A DNA stretch of 42,510 nt from Muribaculaceae bacterium (GTDB lineage: Bacteria > Bacteroidota > Bacteroidia > Bacteroidales > Muribaculaceae): positions 1-42,510 of the forward strand of contig VSPD01000020.1 of NCBI GenBank assembly GCA_009775125.1. Reading direction: 5' to 3'. Below the pieces are notes generated by a model, which saw nothing but the letters and a program-made list of their open reading frames with translations, did no database searches and was not told where the DNA came from. Numbering within the stretch: position 1 is the first letter of the stretch; each line of letters starts with the position of its first letter. Positions 7,981 through 15,320 of the stretch are shown one piece after another. The position numbers and the translations under genes are program-made.

Positions 7981-8468
7981 AAAAAACTGTATTAATTCCC
8001 CTTTTCGCAGGCCTTATGCTCGCATCTTGCGCAGGCTCTGCTTCTTCTGACAGCAACTCGGCCGACACTTCCGCCGATTCCACATGCACCGTATGCCTCA
8101 ACGGCAAATGGGCCATCGAAAGCATCGTACTCAACGATTCATCTGCCGTAATCCCCGCCGACCTCGGCCTCGCCGACGAAGCCGCCATGACCTTCTCATG
8201 CGACAGCACCGTTAGCATCTCCACCGGATGCAACACAATGGGCGGCATGTACATCATAAACGGCGACTCCATCCGCTTCGACAATATGATGCAGACACGG
8301 ATGGCATGCCCGAACATGGATATCGAATATGCCTTGTCAAACGTGCTCCCCTCCATCGCCACCGTTGAACTCGCCAACGACTCCACCGCACGTCTCAACG
8401 CCGCCGGAGCAATGCCCTGCATCAGCATCCGCCGCATCTCCCAACCCGCCAAGTGCCAAGCCGAATAA
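7977..8468 (+). CDS. META-domain lipoprotein
   Basis: The 163-residue protein starts by ATGA overlap with nadB. It has a lipoprotein signal (LFAGLMLASC, lipid-attached Cys near 18) and a Ser/Asp-rich linker, then a META domain like E. coli HslJ. The domain shows NGKWAIESIVLND at its start, the GCNTMGGMY core, and ACPNMDIEYALSNVLP, which matches the family's M-C-P-x-x-x-x-E signature. META proteins are outer-membrane or periplasmic and are linked to stress or antibiotic tolerance in some bacteria; the role here is unknown. Its coupling to nadB is probably positional only. A bidirectional terminator follows. Confidence 0.88.
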   Translation: MKKTVLIPLFAGLMLASCAGSASSDSNSADTSADSTCTVCLNGKWAIESIVLNDSSAVIPADLGLADEAAMTFSCDSTVSISTGCNTMGGMYIINGDSIRFDNMMQTRMACPNMDIEYALSNVLPSIATVELANDSTARLNAAGAMPCISIRRISQPAKCQAE

Positions 8469-8523
8469 ACAGGCAGCAACGCGAGCCTCCGGCTTGCGAA
8501 AATATAATCACAATCCACCCACA

Positions 8524-8561
8524 AAAAATCGGGGCCGCCACAATGGGCAGCCCCGATTTTA
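8524..8561. terminator. Bidirectional terminator
   Basis: Arms AAAATCGGGGC (about 8525-8535) and GCCCCGATTTT (8550-8560), with A and T runs on the outside, lie between the convergent META lipoprotein gene and the barrel gene at 8577. Just before it, about 8481-8497 (GCGAGCCTCCGGCTTGCG) is a variant of the AAGCCGGAGGCTT palindrome found elsewhere in the window. Confidence 0.85.
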
Positions 8562-8576
8562 TTATTGGTCTTACAA

Positions 8577-9110
8577 TTAGAAATTGTAGTAGAAGCCGAA
8601 CGAAAGGTCGTTGCCTTTGAGCATGATGCCGCCCTGGTCGGGATAGCCGGAAGCATCGTTGCCGCCACGATAGCCGAGGAAGCCTACATGGGCCACGAGG
8701 CTGAATTTGTCGGAAAGGCTGTAAGAGATACCGGGCTTGATGCCGATGCCGTATGTTACGGCTGTGTCCGAAGACTCGCCTTCATACTTAGCCTTGCCGA
8801 AACCGAGATCGACACCGCCGTCGCAGAAGAGGCTTACATTGCCATTGCGGAAGAATGTGTAGCGTACGTAGGGATTGAACACCACGAGGTTGAGTTTGCG
8901 ACCGTCGTCGTAGCTGTAATCGTAACCGATGGTTGTGCCGATTGCAAGTTTCTCAGAGAGGTTGAAACCAATTTCGGGAAGAATCTGGAAAGATGTCTCA
9001 TTGTCGCCGGAATTACGCCAGAAGCCAACCTGACCTCCTACATACATGTCCTGCGCGAAGGCTCCGAGAGCCATCACAGCCATAGCTGCGAATGCAAGAA
9101 TCTTTTTCAT
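8577..9110 (-). CDS. Small outer-membrane beta-barrel protein
   Basis: The 177-residue protein has a signal peptide (MKKILAFAAMAVMALGAFAQ) and then alternating aromatic and hydrophobic strands typical of an eight-stranded OmpA/OmpW-like barrel (YVGGQVGFW, LAIGTTIGYDYSY, NPYVRYTFF, GIGIKPGISYSL, LSFGFYYNF). The terminal Phe is the usual BAM-recognition residue. No ligand can be assigned. It stands alone, with a good promoter at 9148-9178 and a shared terminator at 8524-8561. It is divergent from the first sigma-factor gene. Confidence 0.85.
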   Translation of the reverse strand: MKKILAFAAMAVMALGAFAQDMYVGGQVGFWRNSGDNETSFQILPEIGFNLSEKLAIGTTIGYDYSYDDGRKLNLVVFNPYVRYTFFRNGNVSLFCDGGVDLGFGKAKYEGESSDTAVTYGIGIKPGISYSLSDKFSLVAHVGFLGYRGGNDASGYPDQGGIMLKGNDLSFGFYYNF

Positions 9111-9147
9111 AAATAAATAATGTTAGTTAGATTATTTGAATCGGCGG

Positions 9148-9178
9148 CAAAATTATGAATAATATATTTCCCGACAAA
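9148..9178 (-). promoter_or_regulatory. Promoter of the barrel gene at 8577-9110
   Basis: On the minus strand TTTG (9175-9178), a 19-bp spacer and TAATTTTG (9148-9155) match the Bacteroidetes consensus. The start codon is 38 bp downstream. Confidence 0.75.
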
Positions 9179-9344
9179 ATTTATTGCCAATTTCTGTCAC
9201 TTTTTGTCACATTTCTGACACTATTTTCCAATTGTTACAATGGCTGTAACATTGTTGTAACGCGTTATTTTATTGACTTTCAGCTGATTATCAATTGATT
9301 CACAAATTTTGTTTTAATCTTTGCAAATATTCGGTCCCATAATT

Positions 9345-9374
9345 TTTGCGCCTCGGGGATTCGGCATACCTTTG
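9345..9374 (+). promoter_or_regulatory. Promoter of sigma-factor gene 1
   Basis: TTTG (9345-9348), an 18-bp spacer and TACCTTTG (9367-9374) give a primary-sigma promoter. It predicts a leader of about 65 nt before the ATG at 9446. The leader can fold: GGCAGG pairs with CCTGCC around AAGC-AACC-GCTT. The same promoter and leader occur at copy 2. Confidence 0.7.
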
Positions 9375-9445
9375 TGATGTCGGCAGGACAAAGCAACCGC
9401 TTGACAAGCCTGCCAATTATTGTCAATCAACCAAATTCAACGATT

Positions 9446-9955
9446 ATGAGAGCCGATAACTTCCAATCAAACCTGATGTCGCTTCAAGACAACCTCCTCA
9501 ACTTCGCGTTCATGCTCACCTCCAACCGCGACGATGCCTACGACCTGCTTCAGGACACCACACTCAAAGCTCTCGACAATCAGGACAAGTTCGCCGACAA
9601 CACCAACTTCAAAGGATGGGTCTTCACCATCATGCGCAACATCTTCATCAATAACTACCGCAAGAGCGTGCGCACGGCCACCGTGGTCGACACCACCGAC
9701 AATCTCTACCATCTCAATATATCCCAGGATTCAGGCTTCGACGCCCCCGAAGGCTCATACACCGTAAATGAAATCCAGGACGCGATCGCAGCCCTTTCCG
9801 ACGACCTGCGTATTCCCATCTCGATGCACGTCTCCGGTTACAAATATCAGGAAATCGCCGACGAGATGAACCTGCCGCTCGGCACCGTAAAAAGCCGCAT
9901 CCACGCCGCCCGCAAGGTTCTGCAAGCGCGCTTTGCCGACTATCGCAACGATTGA
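9446..9955 (+). CDS. ECF-type RNA polymerase sigma factor, copy 1
   Basis: This is a 169-residue sigma-70 family protein with only regions 2 and 4. Region 2 (about 10-75) includes NRDDAYDLLQDTTLKAL and the GWVFTIMRNIFINNYRK promoter-melting part. Region 4 (about 110-165) ends in the helix-turn-helix YQEIADEMNLPLGTVKSRIHAARK. It directs RNA polymerase to a set of promoters not identifiable here. No anti-sigma (FecR-like) gene adjoins. The start is set at 9446 because in-frame codons further upstream fall in the leader and the -7 box. It differs from the second copy at only four residues (4, 49, about 138 and 169). A terminator follows at 9980-10016. Confidence 0.93.
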   Translation: MRADNFQSNLMSLQDNLLNFAFMLTSNRDDAYDLLQDTTLKALDNQDKFADNTNFKGWVFTIMRNIFINNYRKSVRTATVVDTTDNLYHLNISQDSGFDAPEGSYTVNEIQDAIAALSDDLRIPISMHVSGYKYQEIADEMNLPLGTVKSRIHAARKVLQARFADYRND

Positions 9956-9979
9956 CACAATTAAATTTAAAATACACAG

Positions 9980-10016
9980 ATGGGATGTATCGTCGGCCGA
10001 TACATCCCATTTTTTT
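9980..10016 (+). terminator. Terminator of sigma-factor gene 1
   Basis: A perfect 13-bp stem (9980-9992 with 9998-10010, arm ATGGGATGTATCG) with loop TCGGC is followed by six T. It separates the sigma gene from the barrel gene downstream. Confidence 0.92.
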
Positions 10017-10020
10017 CGTT

Positions 10021-10072
10021 TTTGGTCGAAGGAAAAGCGCGTTTGGTCGAATATACCATACATCTCGTCGAA
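10021..10072 (+). promoter_or_regulatory. Three direct repeats, 21-bp period: candidate LytTR site
   Basis: TTTGGTCGAA occurs at 10021-10030 and 10042-10051, and TCTCGTCGAA (8 of 10) at 10063-10072. The repeat starts are exactly 21 bp apart, two turns of the helix, so all face the same side. LytTR regulators typically bind direct repeats about two turns apart, and the gene for one lies 3.6 kb downstream in the same locus. The array ends 51 bp before the -7 box of the barrel gene, a normal activator position. Confidence 0.6.
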
Positions 10073-10123
10073 CACTACCGGGGGGTCTGTCTAATTTCTC
10101 TTTTTCATCATGTCGCCACTTTG

Positions 10124-10131
10124 TAATTTTG
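10124..10131 (+). promoter_or_regulatory. -7 box of the outer-membrane barrel gene
   Basis: TAATTTTG is a perfect -7 element, 24 bp before the ATG at 10156. No good TTTG lies at the -33 distance (the region is TTTCTCTTTTTC), which suits a promoter that needs an activator bound at 10021-10072. Confidence 0.55.
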
Positions 10132-10155
10132 TGCAGAAACAAAAAAAACACAGAC

Positions 10156-12624
10156 ATGAAACACCCGCAGATTGCACTTCTCGTAATTATCTTCTCAATT
10201 ATTTCGGTCAGCACCGCCATGGCATCGGTGGTGAAAGGCATACTGGTCGACGAATCCCTCAACGAAGGCGAGCCATTTGCCACCGTGAGGATATTCCGCG
10301 GCAGCCCCGACGGAGAAGCCCTCCACTCCATACTCACAAGCGTCGACGGCTCTTTCTCGCAGGAAATAACACGCAAGGGCGATTACACATTTGTATTCTC
10401 GTCGCTCGGAAAAAAAGACCTGACCCGCAGCCTTTTCGTCGACGGCAACGCCGACATCGACCTTGGCCAATTATATATAAGCACCGACGCGACAATTATG
10501 TCCGACGTCGTGGTCGTGGGCCAGAAACCTCTCGTAAAGATGGAGACCGACAAGATGACCTACAATGTGGCCGACGACGCCCAGGCAAAAACAAACACGG
10601 TGCTCGACATGCTCCGCAAGGTGCCTATGGTAACCGTCGACGGCGAGGACAATATCACGGTGAACGGCTCGTCGAGTTTCCAGGTATATGTCGACGGCAA
10701 GCCAAGCCTGCTTTTCTCGGGAAACCCGAGCCAAATTTTCAAGTCGATGCCGGCATCGGCCGTGCAGTCGATAGAAGTGGTGACAAATCCCGGCGCCCGC
10801 TTCGACGCCGAAGGCACCGGCGGCGTGCTCAACCTTGTCATGGACCGTCAGGCCGGAAATGTCCCGGGCGGCAACGCATACAACGCATCGGTGTCGGCAC
10901 GCGGCGGCTCGAAAGATTTTGGCGGCAACTTTTTCATAAATGCCTGCACAGGCAAACTCACCACAAGCCTCAACATGATATACAACCAAATCAGGCCCGG
11001 AAACTCAACGATTTCATCAGAGCGAGCCAGCCAAAACGAAAATGTGACAAGCATTTCAAAAAACAACATCAGGATGCCGTTTGCAATGGGCAACCTCTCA
11101 ATCGGCTACGACCCGGACTCTCTCACAACTCTGGGGGCAACATTTGCCATCAACAATTTCCGGATAAAATCCCCCGGAAACATGTTCACGGAAATCTCGA
11201 GCCCGGACATGAATTTCTCCTACAACAATAATTCACAGAATCGCATCAATCGGCTTAGCATAAACGGCAGCATCGATTTCAGCCGTGACTTCGGGTGCAA
11301 CCGCAAGAATCAGATTTCCGCCTCGTACCAGATACAGCACGATAAAAACAAAAATCTCACCTCATCGGATTTCGACGATGCACCGCAATCATTCATAGAC
11401 CTTACCGACCGCAGCGCCGACAATCGGGAGAACACGACCCTGCATATCCTGCAAGCCGACTTCACATCCCGCATCAACGCGTCATCCAACATATCCGCCG
11501 GCGCCAAACTTTCTTTCCGCAACGCAAATTCCGACGCTACATACCTACTCAACGGCTCTCCCGACATTGACAACAGCCCGAAATACGACAACAAGAACAC
11601 TATTGCCGCCATCTACGGCGAATACTCCTTCTCAAAAAACAGCCTCGGCGCAAAGGGAGGCCTAAGATACGAACATACCTGGCAAGACGTAAGATACCGT
11701 GCCGGCAATGGCTCCGATTTCAGCAATTCATACGGCATACTCGTACCCTCGGCAAGCCTGTCGTACACACTGTCGCCTTCAAGCAACATCGGCATCAACT
11801 ACAACATGCGCATTTCGCGCCCCGGCATATCATATCTCAATCCCTATGTCGACCGCTCCAACCCCACGGCTCTCACCTACGGCAACCCCGACCTCGACGT
11901 GGAAAAAAGCCAATATGTCGGCCTTGCCTACAACATGTTCACATCAAAACTTTTAATCAATCTCACCCTATCCGACAACTACACCGGCAACGGAATAGAA
12001 CAATACAGCTTTATGGACGGCAACATGCTAAACACCACCTACGGCAACATCGTAAGACGCAACCGCACAGGCCTCAACGCATATATCAACTGGATGCCCC
12101 GGTCCAACACCCGCCTGTTTCTCAACGGCGACGTAAATTACACCGACATACGCAGCAGCCGGCTGAAACTCCACAACAGCGGATGGCAGGCAAGCGCAAT
12201 GCTGGGCGTGCAGCAGACCCTGCCCGCCGAGATAAAACTCGGAGCATTTCTTATGGCCTCCACAAAAAATCATACTCTCCAAGGATGGAGCAGCGGATTT
12301 CAGATGCTATCACTCAACCTCTCGAGGTCGTTCCTCGACAATAACCTTAACATCACAGTATCTGCCACTACCGGACTGTCGAAAAAAGGACGGATGGAAA
12401 TCGAGAGCTTCTCTGCCAACCGCGATTTCAGCAACCACACACGCATGAGCGTGCCCATGGCCGGATTCAGCATCGGCGTATCCTACACCTTCGGCAATGC
12501 CGGCAACATAAAAACTCACACCGCACGCCGGTCGGGCAACGACTTCTTAGAGCAGAAATCCGGAATGGAGCAAATAGCATCGCCCCAAGGCAATGACACA
12601 AATAATATTCCGGCAGGAATGTAA
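10156..12624 (+). CDS. TonB-receptor-like outer-membrane beta-barrel protein
   Basis: The 822-residue protein has a signal peptide (about 1-23). A carboxypeptidase-regulatory-like beta-sandwich follows (about 25-115, VVKGILVDESLNEGEPFATVRI). Next comes a plug-like domain (about 125-235, with VLDMLRKVPMVTVDG and GARFDAEGTGGVLNLVM), then a large barrel with Asn- and aromatic-rich strands to the end. This arrangement is that of the outer-membrane beta-barrel family (PF14905-like) related to TonB-dependent receptors but without a SusD partner. The last 35 residues after SYTFGNAG are hydrophilic and lie beyond the barrel. The substrate is unknown. It starts 24 bp after its -7 box and is followed by a kinase/regulator pair, so it may be their main target. 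Confidence 0.87.
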   Translation: MKHPQIALLVIIFSIISVSTAMASVVKGILVDESLNEGEPFATVRIFRGSPDGEALHSILTSVDGSFSQEITRKGDYTFVFSSLGKKDLTRSLFVDGNADIDLGQLYISTDATIMSDVVVVGQKPLVKMETDKMTYNVADDAQAKTNTVLDMLRKVPMVTVDGEDNITVNGSSSFQVYVDGKPSLLFSGNPSQIFKSMPASAVQSIEVVTNPGARFDAEGTGGVLNLVMDRQAGNVPGGNAYNASVSARGGSKDFGGNFFINACTGKLTTSLNMIYNQIRPGNSTISSERASQNENVTSISKNNIRMPFAMGNLSIGYDPDSLTTLGATFAINNFRIKSPGNMFTEISSPDMNFSYNNNSQNRINRLSINGSIDFSRDFGCNRKNQISASYQIQHDKNKNLTSSDFDDAPQSFIDLTDRSADNRENTTLHILQADFTSRINASSNISAGAKLSFRNANSDATYLLNGSPDIDNSPKYDNKNTIAAIYGEYSFSKNSLGAKGGLRYEHTWQDVRYRAGNGSDFSNSYGILVPSASLSYTLSPSSNIGINYNMRISRPGISYLNPYVDRSNPTALTYGNPDLDVEKSQYVGLAYNMFTSKLLINLTLSDNYTGNGIEQYSFMDGNMLNTTYGNIVRRNRTGLNAYINWMPRSNTRLFLNGDVNYTDIRSSRLKLHNSGWQASAMLGVQQTLPAEIKLGAFLMASTKNHTLQGWSSGFQMLSLNLSRSFLDNNLNITVSATTGLSKKGRMEIESFSANRDFSNHTRMSVPMAGFSIGVSYTFGNAGNIKTHTARRSGNDFLEQKSGMEQIASPQGNDTNNIPAGM

Positions 12625-12651
12625 TACGAAGAAAAAATATTATCTTTGCAT

Positions 12652-13704
12652 ATGAATGTAAAATTCAACTTCAAGGAACTGGCAGTGCAGGTGGCGGTAT
12701 GCGCCACCCTGCTTCTGCTCACCCCGGCCATAATGTATCTGATAACGCTGGACCCGAAAGACGCACTCACAATCATCTCATTCATCGCGCCGGTGCTTGT
12801 GCCTTGCTTTATATTATTCTTCCTCAACTATTATCTACTGCTCCCGAAATTATTTTACAAAGGCCACAAGGCTTGGTTCTACATTTCAAACCTTGCCATG
12901 TTGCCACTTATAAAATATAATTTCTTTTTCGATTTTCTACTGTCCGGTTCTTCCGAAAGCATTCCGAAATATGCCTGGGTAGGTATAGGCACTTTAATTT
13001 TCACATACATACTTTTCTATATAGGCACAATATGCCTGGCCTGGGGTATACTGAACTCCAAACGGGGGAAAATCCTCCACCGGCAACTTGCCGAGGAACG
13101 CCAACGCCACTCCGAGGCCGAACTCGTATGGCTGAAAAATCAACTGAACCCGCATTTCCTTTTCAACACCCTCAACAACATAAGCAGCCTCGCTGCCATC
13201 GACATCGACCGTGCCCAGGATTCCATAGCCATCCTAAGCGACCTGCTGCGATATGCCATCTACGACAGCAACAAACCGTCGGTGCCCCTGGCAAAAGAAA
13301 CGGAATTCATGCAAAACTACATCGAACTCATGAATCTCCGCTGCTCGGGCAAGACCAAGGTGGAGACATCGTTCGACATATCTTCGCCGGGCTTGCCTAT
13401 TGCCCCCCTGCTGCTGGTATGCTTCATTGAGAACGCCTACAAGCATGGCCTCAGCAACAGCCATGAGTCTTTCATAAGGCTCAGCCTCACGGAAAGCGAC
13501 GGCAACCTCACGTTTGTGTGCGACAACAGCAATTTCCCCAAGATAAAGGACAGCCACAGCGGCAACGGAATCGGGCTGCGCAACATGCGACGGCGGCTCG
13601 ACCTGCTTTATCAGGGTAGATACAGTTGGGAACAGACGCTCGACAACGATGTATATCACGTAAGAATCACTATATCATTATGCGAAATATCCGCTGCTCA
13701 ATAG
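12652..13704 (+). CDS. LytS-type sensor histidine kinase
   Basis: The 350-residue inner-membrane kinase of the His_kinase (PF06580) class phosphorylates a LytTR response regulator. The N-terminal half has four hydrophobic segments (about 12-31, 43-63, 76-98 and 112-134) and no large periplasmic domain, so it probably senses a membrane or small signal. After a coiled linker come the H-box LKNQLNPHFLFNTLN with phospho-acceptor His168, the N-box FIENAYKHG with Asn261, and the G-box SGNGIGLRNMRRRL (303-316). A perfect -7 sequence TATCTTTG (12641-12648) lies only 3 bp before the ATG. It is either chance or would give a leaderless message; cotranscription with the barrel gene (27 bp upstream) is likelier. 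It overlaps the regulator by 25 bp. Confidence 0.93.
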   Translation: MNVKFNFKELAVQVAVCATLLLLTPAIMYLITLDPKDALTIISFIAPVLVPCFILFFLNYYLLLPKLFYKGHKAWFYISNLAMLPLIKYNFFFDFLLSGSSESIPKYAWVGIGTLIFTYILFYIGTICLAWGILNSKRGKILHRQLAEERQRHSEAELVWLKNQLNPHFLFNTLNNISSLAAIDIDRAQDSIAILSDLLRYAIYDSNKPSVPLAKETEFMQNYIELMNLRCSGKTKVETSFDISSPGLPIAPLLLVCFIENAYKHGLSNSHESFIRLSLTESDGNLTFVCDNSNFPKIKDSHSGNGIGLRNMRRRLDLLYQGRYSWEQTLDNDVYHVRITISLCEISAAQ

Positions 13705-14432
13705 TCGACGATGAGCCTTTGGCTCTCAAACTTATTGAAAATTTCATAGCTCGCACACCGTTTCTTGAACTCGACTCTGCGTTCACCGATTCGGTGGAAG
13801 CCATGACGCATCTTCGCAAATTTCCGGTCGACCTGGTGTTCCTCGATATCCAGATGCCGGACATGGACGGCATGGAACTGTCACACGTGATTCCGCAACA
13901 GACACGGATAATATTCACCACTGCCTTCAAGGAATATGCCTTCGACAGTTACGACGTAGCGGCCATTGACTTTCTTCTCAAACCGGTGCGCTATGACAAA
14001 TTCCTGCGTGCCGCTGAAAAAGCCCGTGAATGGTTTGGCCGCACAGCCTGCGACACCGGCTCTGCCCCTGCCGCACAAGCCCCCGCCGAGAATCCCGAAC
14101 CGCCGAACACCGGCATCTTCATACGGGTCGACGGCGAACTCCGCCGTATAGAATTTGACAATATCCTGTATGTAGAAGGAATGAAGGACTATGTGAAATT
14201 TCATATTTCCGGCGGGAAAACTCTCGTGAGCCACCTTACCATGAAATCGGCAGAAGATATGCTTCCTTCCGCAAAATTCATGCGCGTGAGCAGGTCGCAT
14301 ATCGTTTCGCTGGCAAAAATCCGGTCGGTCGACCGCAATATGTGCGTCTACATCGGCGACACAATTATTCGTGTTACCGACATGTACCGCGAGGCCTTCG
14401 ATGATTTTTTGCAGCGACATATGGCCCGATAA
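13680..14432 (+). CDS. LytTR-family response regulator
   Basis: This is a 250-residue two-component regulator. The receiver (1-115) has acidic residues Asp10-Asp11-Glu12, phospho-acceptor Asp56 in LVFLD, Thr80/81 and Lys101 in LLKPV. After a proline/alanine linker (about 120-142) the LytTR DNA-binding domain (about 145-245) shows FIRVDGELRRI, DILYVEG-type sequence, MKDYVKFHI and FMRVSRSHIVSL, all standard for the family. The start at 13680 gives a clean receiver and overlaps the kinase end by 25 bp, so the pair is coupled. The likely binding site is the 21-bp-spaced array at 10021-10072. No clear terminator lies between it and sigma copy 2. Confidence 0.94.
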   Translation: MRNIRCSIVDDEPLALKLIENFIARTPFLELDSAFTDSVEAMTHLRKFPVDLVFLDIQMPDMDGMELSHVIPQQTRIIFTTAFKEYAFDSYDVAAIDFLLKPVRYDKFLRAAEKAREWFGRTACDTGSAPAAQAPAENPEPPNTGIFIRVDGELRRIEFDNILYVEGMKDYVKFHISGGKTLVSHLTMKSAEDMLPSAKFMRVSRSHIVSLAKIRSVDRNMCVYIGDTIIRVTDMYREAFDDFLQRHMAR

Positions 14433-14597
14433 GAAGCACGGAATTTTTGTAACATTTTGTCACATTTCTGACACTATTTTCCAATTGTTACAATGGTTGT
14501 AACATTGTTGTAACACGTTATTTTATTGATATACAATCACTTGCAAATTATTTCACAATTTTTGTATTAATCTTTGTAAATATTCATCCCCATAATT

Positions 14598-14627
14598 TTT
14601 GCTCCTCGGGAATTCAGGCTACCTTTG
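14598..14627 (+). promoter_or_regulatory. Promoter of sigma-factor gene 2
   Basis: TTTG (14598-14601), an 18-bp spacer and TACCTTTG (14620-14627) keep the same layout as copy 1. The leader hairpin GGCAGG/CCTGCC is fully conserved. Confidence 0.7.
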
Positions 14628-14698
14628 TGATGTCGGCAGGACAAAGCAACCGCTTGACAAGCCTGCCGGTTATTGTCAATCAACCAAATTCAACAATC

Positions 14699-15208
14699 AT
14701 GAGAGCAAACAATTTCCAATCAAACCTGATGTCGCTTCAAGACAACCTCCTCAACTTCGCGTTCATGCTCACCTCCAACCGCGACGATGCCTATGACCTG
14801 CTTCAGGACACCACACTCAAGGCTCTCGACAATCAGGACAAGTACGCCGACAACACCAACTTCAAGGGATGGGTCTTCACCATCATGCGCAACATCTTCA
14901 TCAACAACTACCGCAAGAGCGTGCGCACGGCCACCGTGGTCGACACCACCGACAATCTCTACCATCTTAACATATCCCAGGATTCCGGTTTCGACGCCCC
15001 CGAAGGCTCATACACCGTAAATGAAATCCAGGACGCGATCGCAGCCCTTTCCGACGATTTGCGCATCCCCATCTCGATGCACGTCTCCGGTTACAAATAC
15101 CAGGAAATCGCCGAAGAGATGAACCTGCCGCTCGGCACCGTGAAAAGCCGCATCCACGCAGCCCGCAAGGTGCTTCAAGCCCGCTTCGCCGACTACCGCA
15201 ACAATTGA
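14699..15208 (+). CDS. ECF-type RNA polymerase sigma factor, copy 2
   Basis: This 169-residue protein is a near-duplicate of the sigma factor at 9446-9955. It has the same regions 2 and 4 and differs at Asn4 for Asp, Tyr49 for Phe, Glu for Asp in the helix-turn-helix (EIAEEMN), and a final Asn for Asp. All four are conservative, so both copies should recognise the same promoters. Third-position differences are scattered, which points to a duplication that is not brand new or is kept alike by gene conversion. The start at 14699 was chosen as for copy 1; the in-frame GTG at 14627 sits inside the -7 box. A terminator follows at 15218-15255. Confidence 0.93.
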   Translation: MRANNFQSNLMSLQDNLLNFAFMLTSNRDDAYDLLQDTTLKALDNQDKYADNTNFKGWVFTIMRNIFINNYRKSVRTATVVDTTDNLYHLNISQDSGFDAPEGSYTVNEIQDAIAALSDDLRIPISMHVSGYKYQEIAEEMNLPLGTVKSRIHAARKVLQARFADYRNN

Positions 15209-15217
15209 CAATAGACA

Positions 15218-15255
15218 CTCCCGGCCCCTCGAAAGGCCGGGAGCTCCTTTTTTTT
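15218..15255 (+). terminator. Terminator of sigma-factor gene 2
   Basis: Arms CTCCCGGCC (15218-15226) and GGCCGGGAG (15235-15243) are followed by CTCC and eight T. The sequence differs from the copy 1 terminator, so the repeat does not include the terminators. Confidence 0.92.
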
Positions 15256-15320
15256 AACTTCCGGCAAACTATCTTGTCCGGATTTTCGTTTTCTATATAT
15301 CAACTATTTACAAGAGAGAA

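Larger units (their letters stand above)
9202..9955 (+). repeat. Direct repeat, copy 1 (sigma gene plus 5' region)
   Basis: This 754-bp block matches 14455-15208 at a constant offset of 5253 bp, so there is no net insertion or deletion. It holds about 240 bp of upstream DNA, the promoter, a leader and the whole sigma-factor gene. The least conserved part is about 9270-9320. The upstream part carries TGTCAC and TGTAAC repeats and an imperfect inverted repeat, GTTACAATG facing CATTGTTGTAAC (about 9234-9261). Confidence 0.95.
14455..15208 (+). repeat. Direct repeat, copy 2 (sigma gene plus 5' region)
   Basis: This is the second copy of the block at 9202-9955, same orientation, ungapped, offset 5253 bp. 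The repeat begins only 22 bp after the response-regulator stop, so the two copies precisely bracket the barrel-kinase-regulator unit. Confidence 0.95.

Noticed and set aside
12641..12648. TATCTTTG as promoter of the histidine kinase
   Set aside because: It would start transcription at or after the ATG. Read-through from the barrel gene is simpler, so it is not listed as a promoter.
14627..14698. Upstream in-frame GTG start for the sigma factors (24 extra residues)
   Set aside because: The GTG codon lies within the -7 promoter box in copy 2 and the extra residues come from the structured leader.
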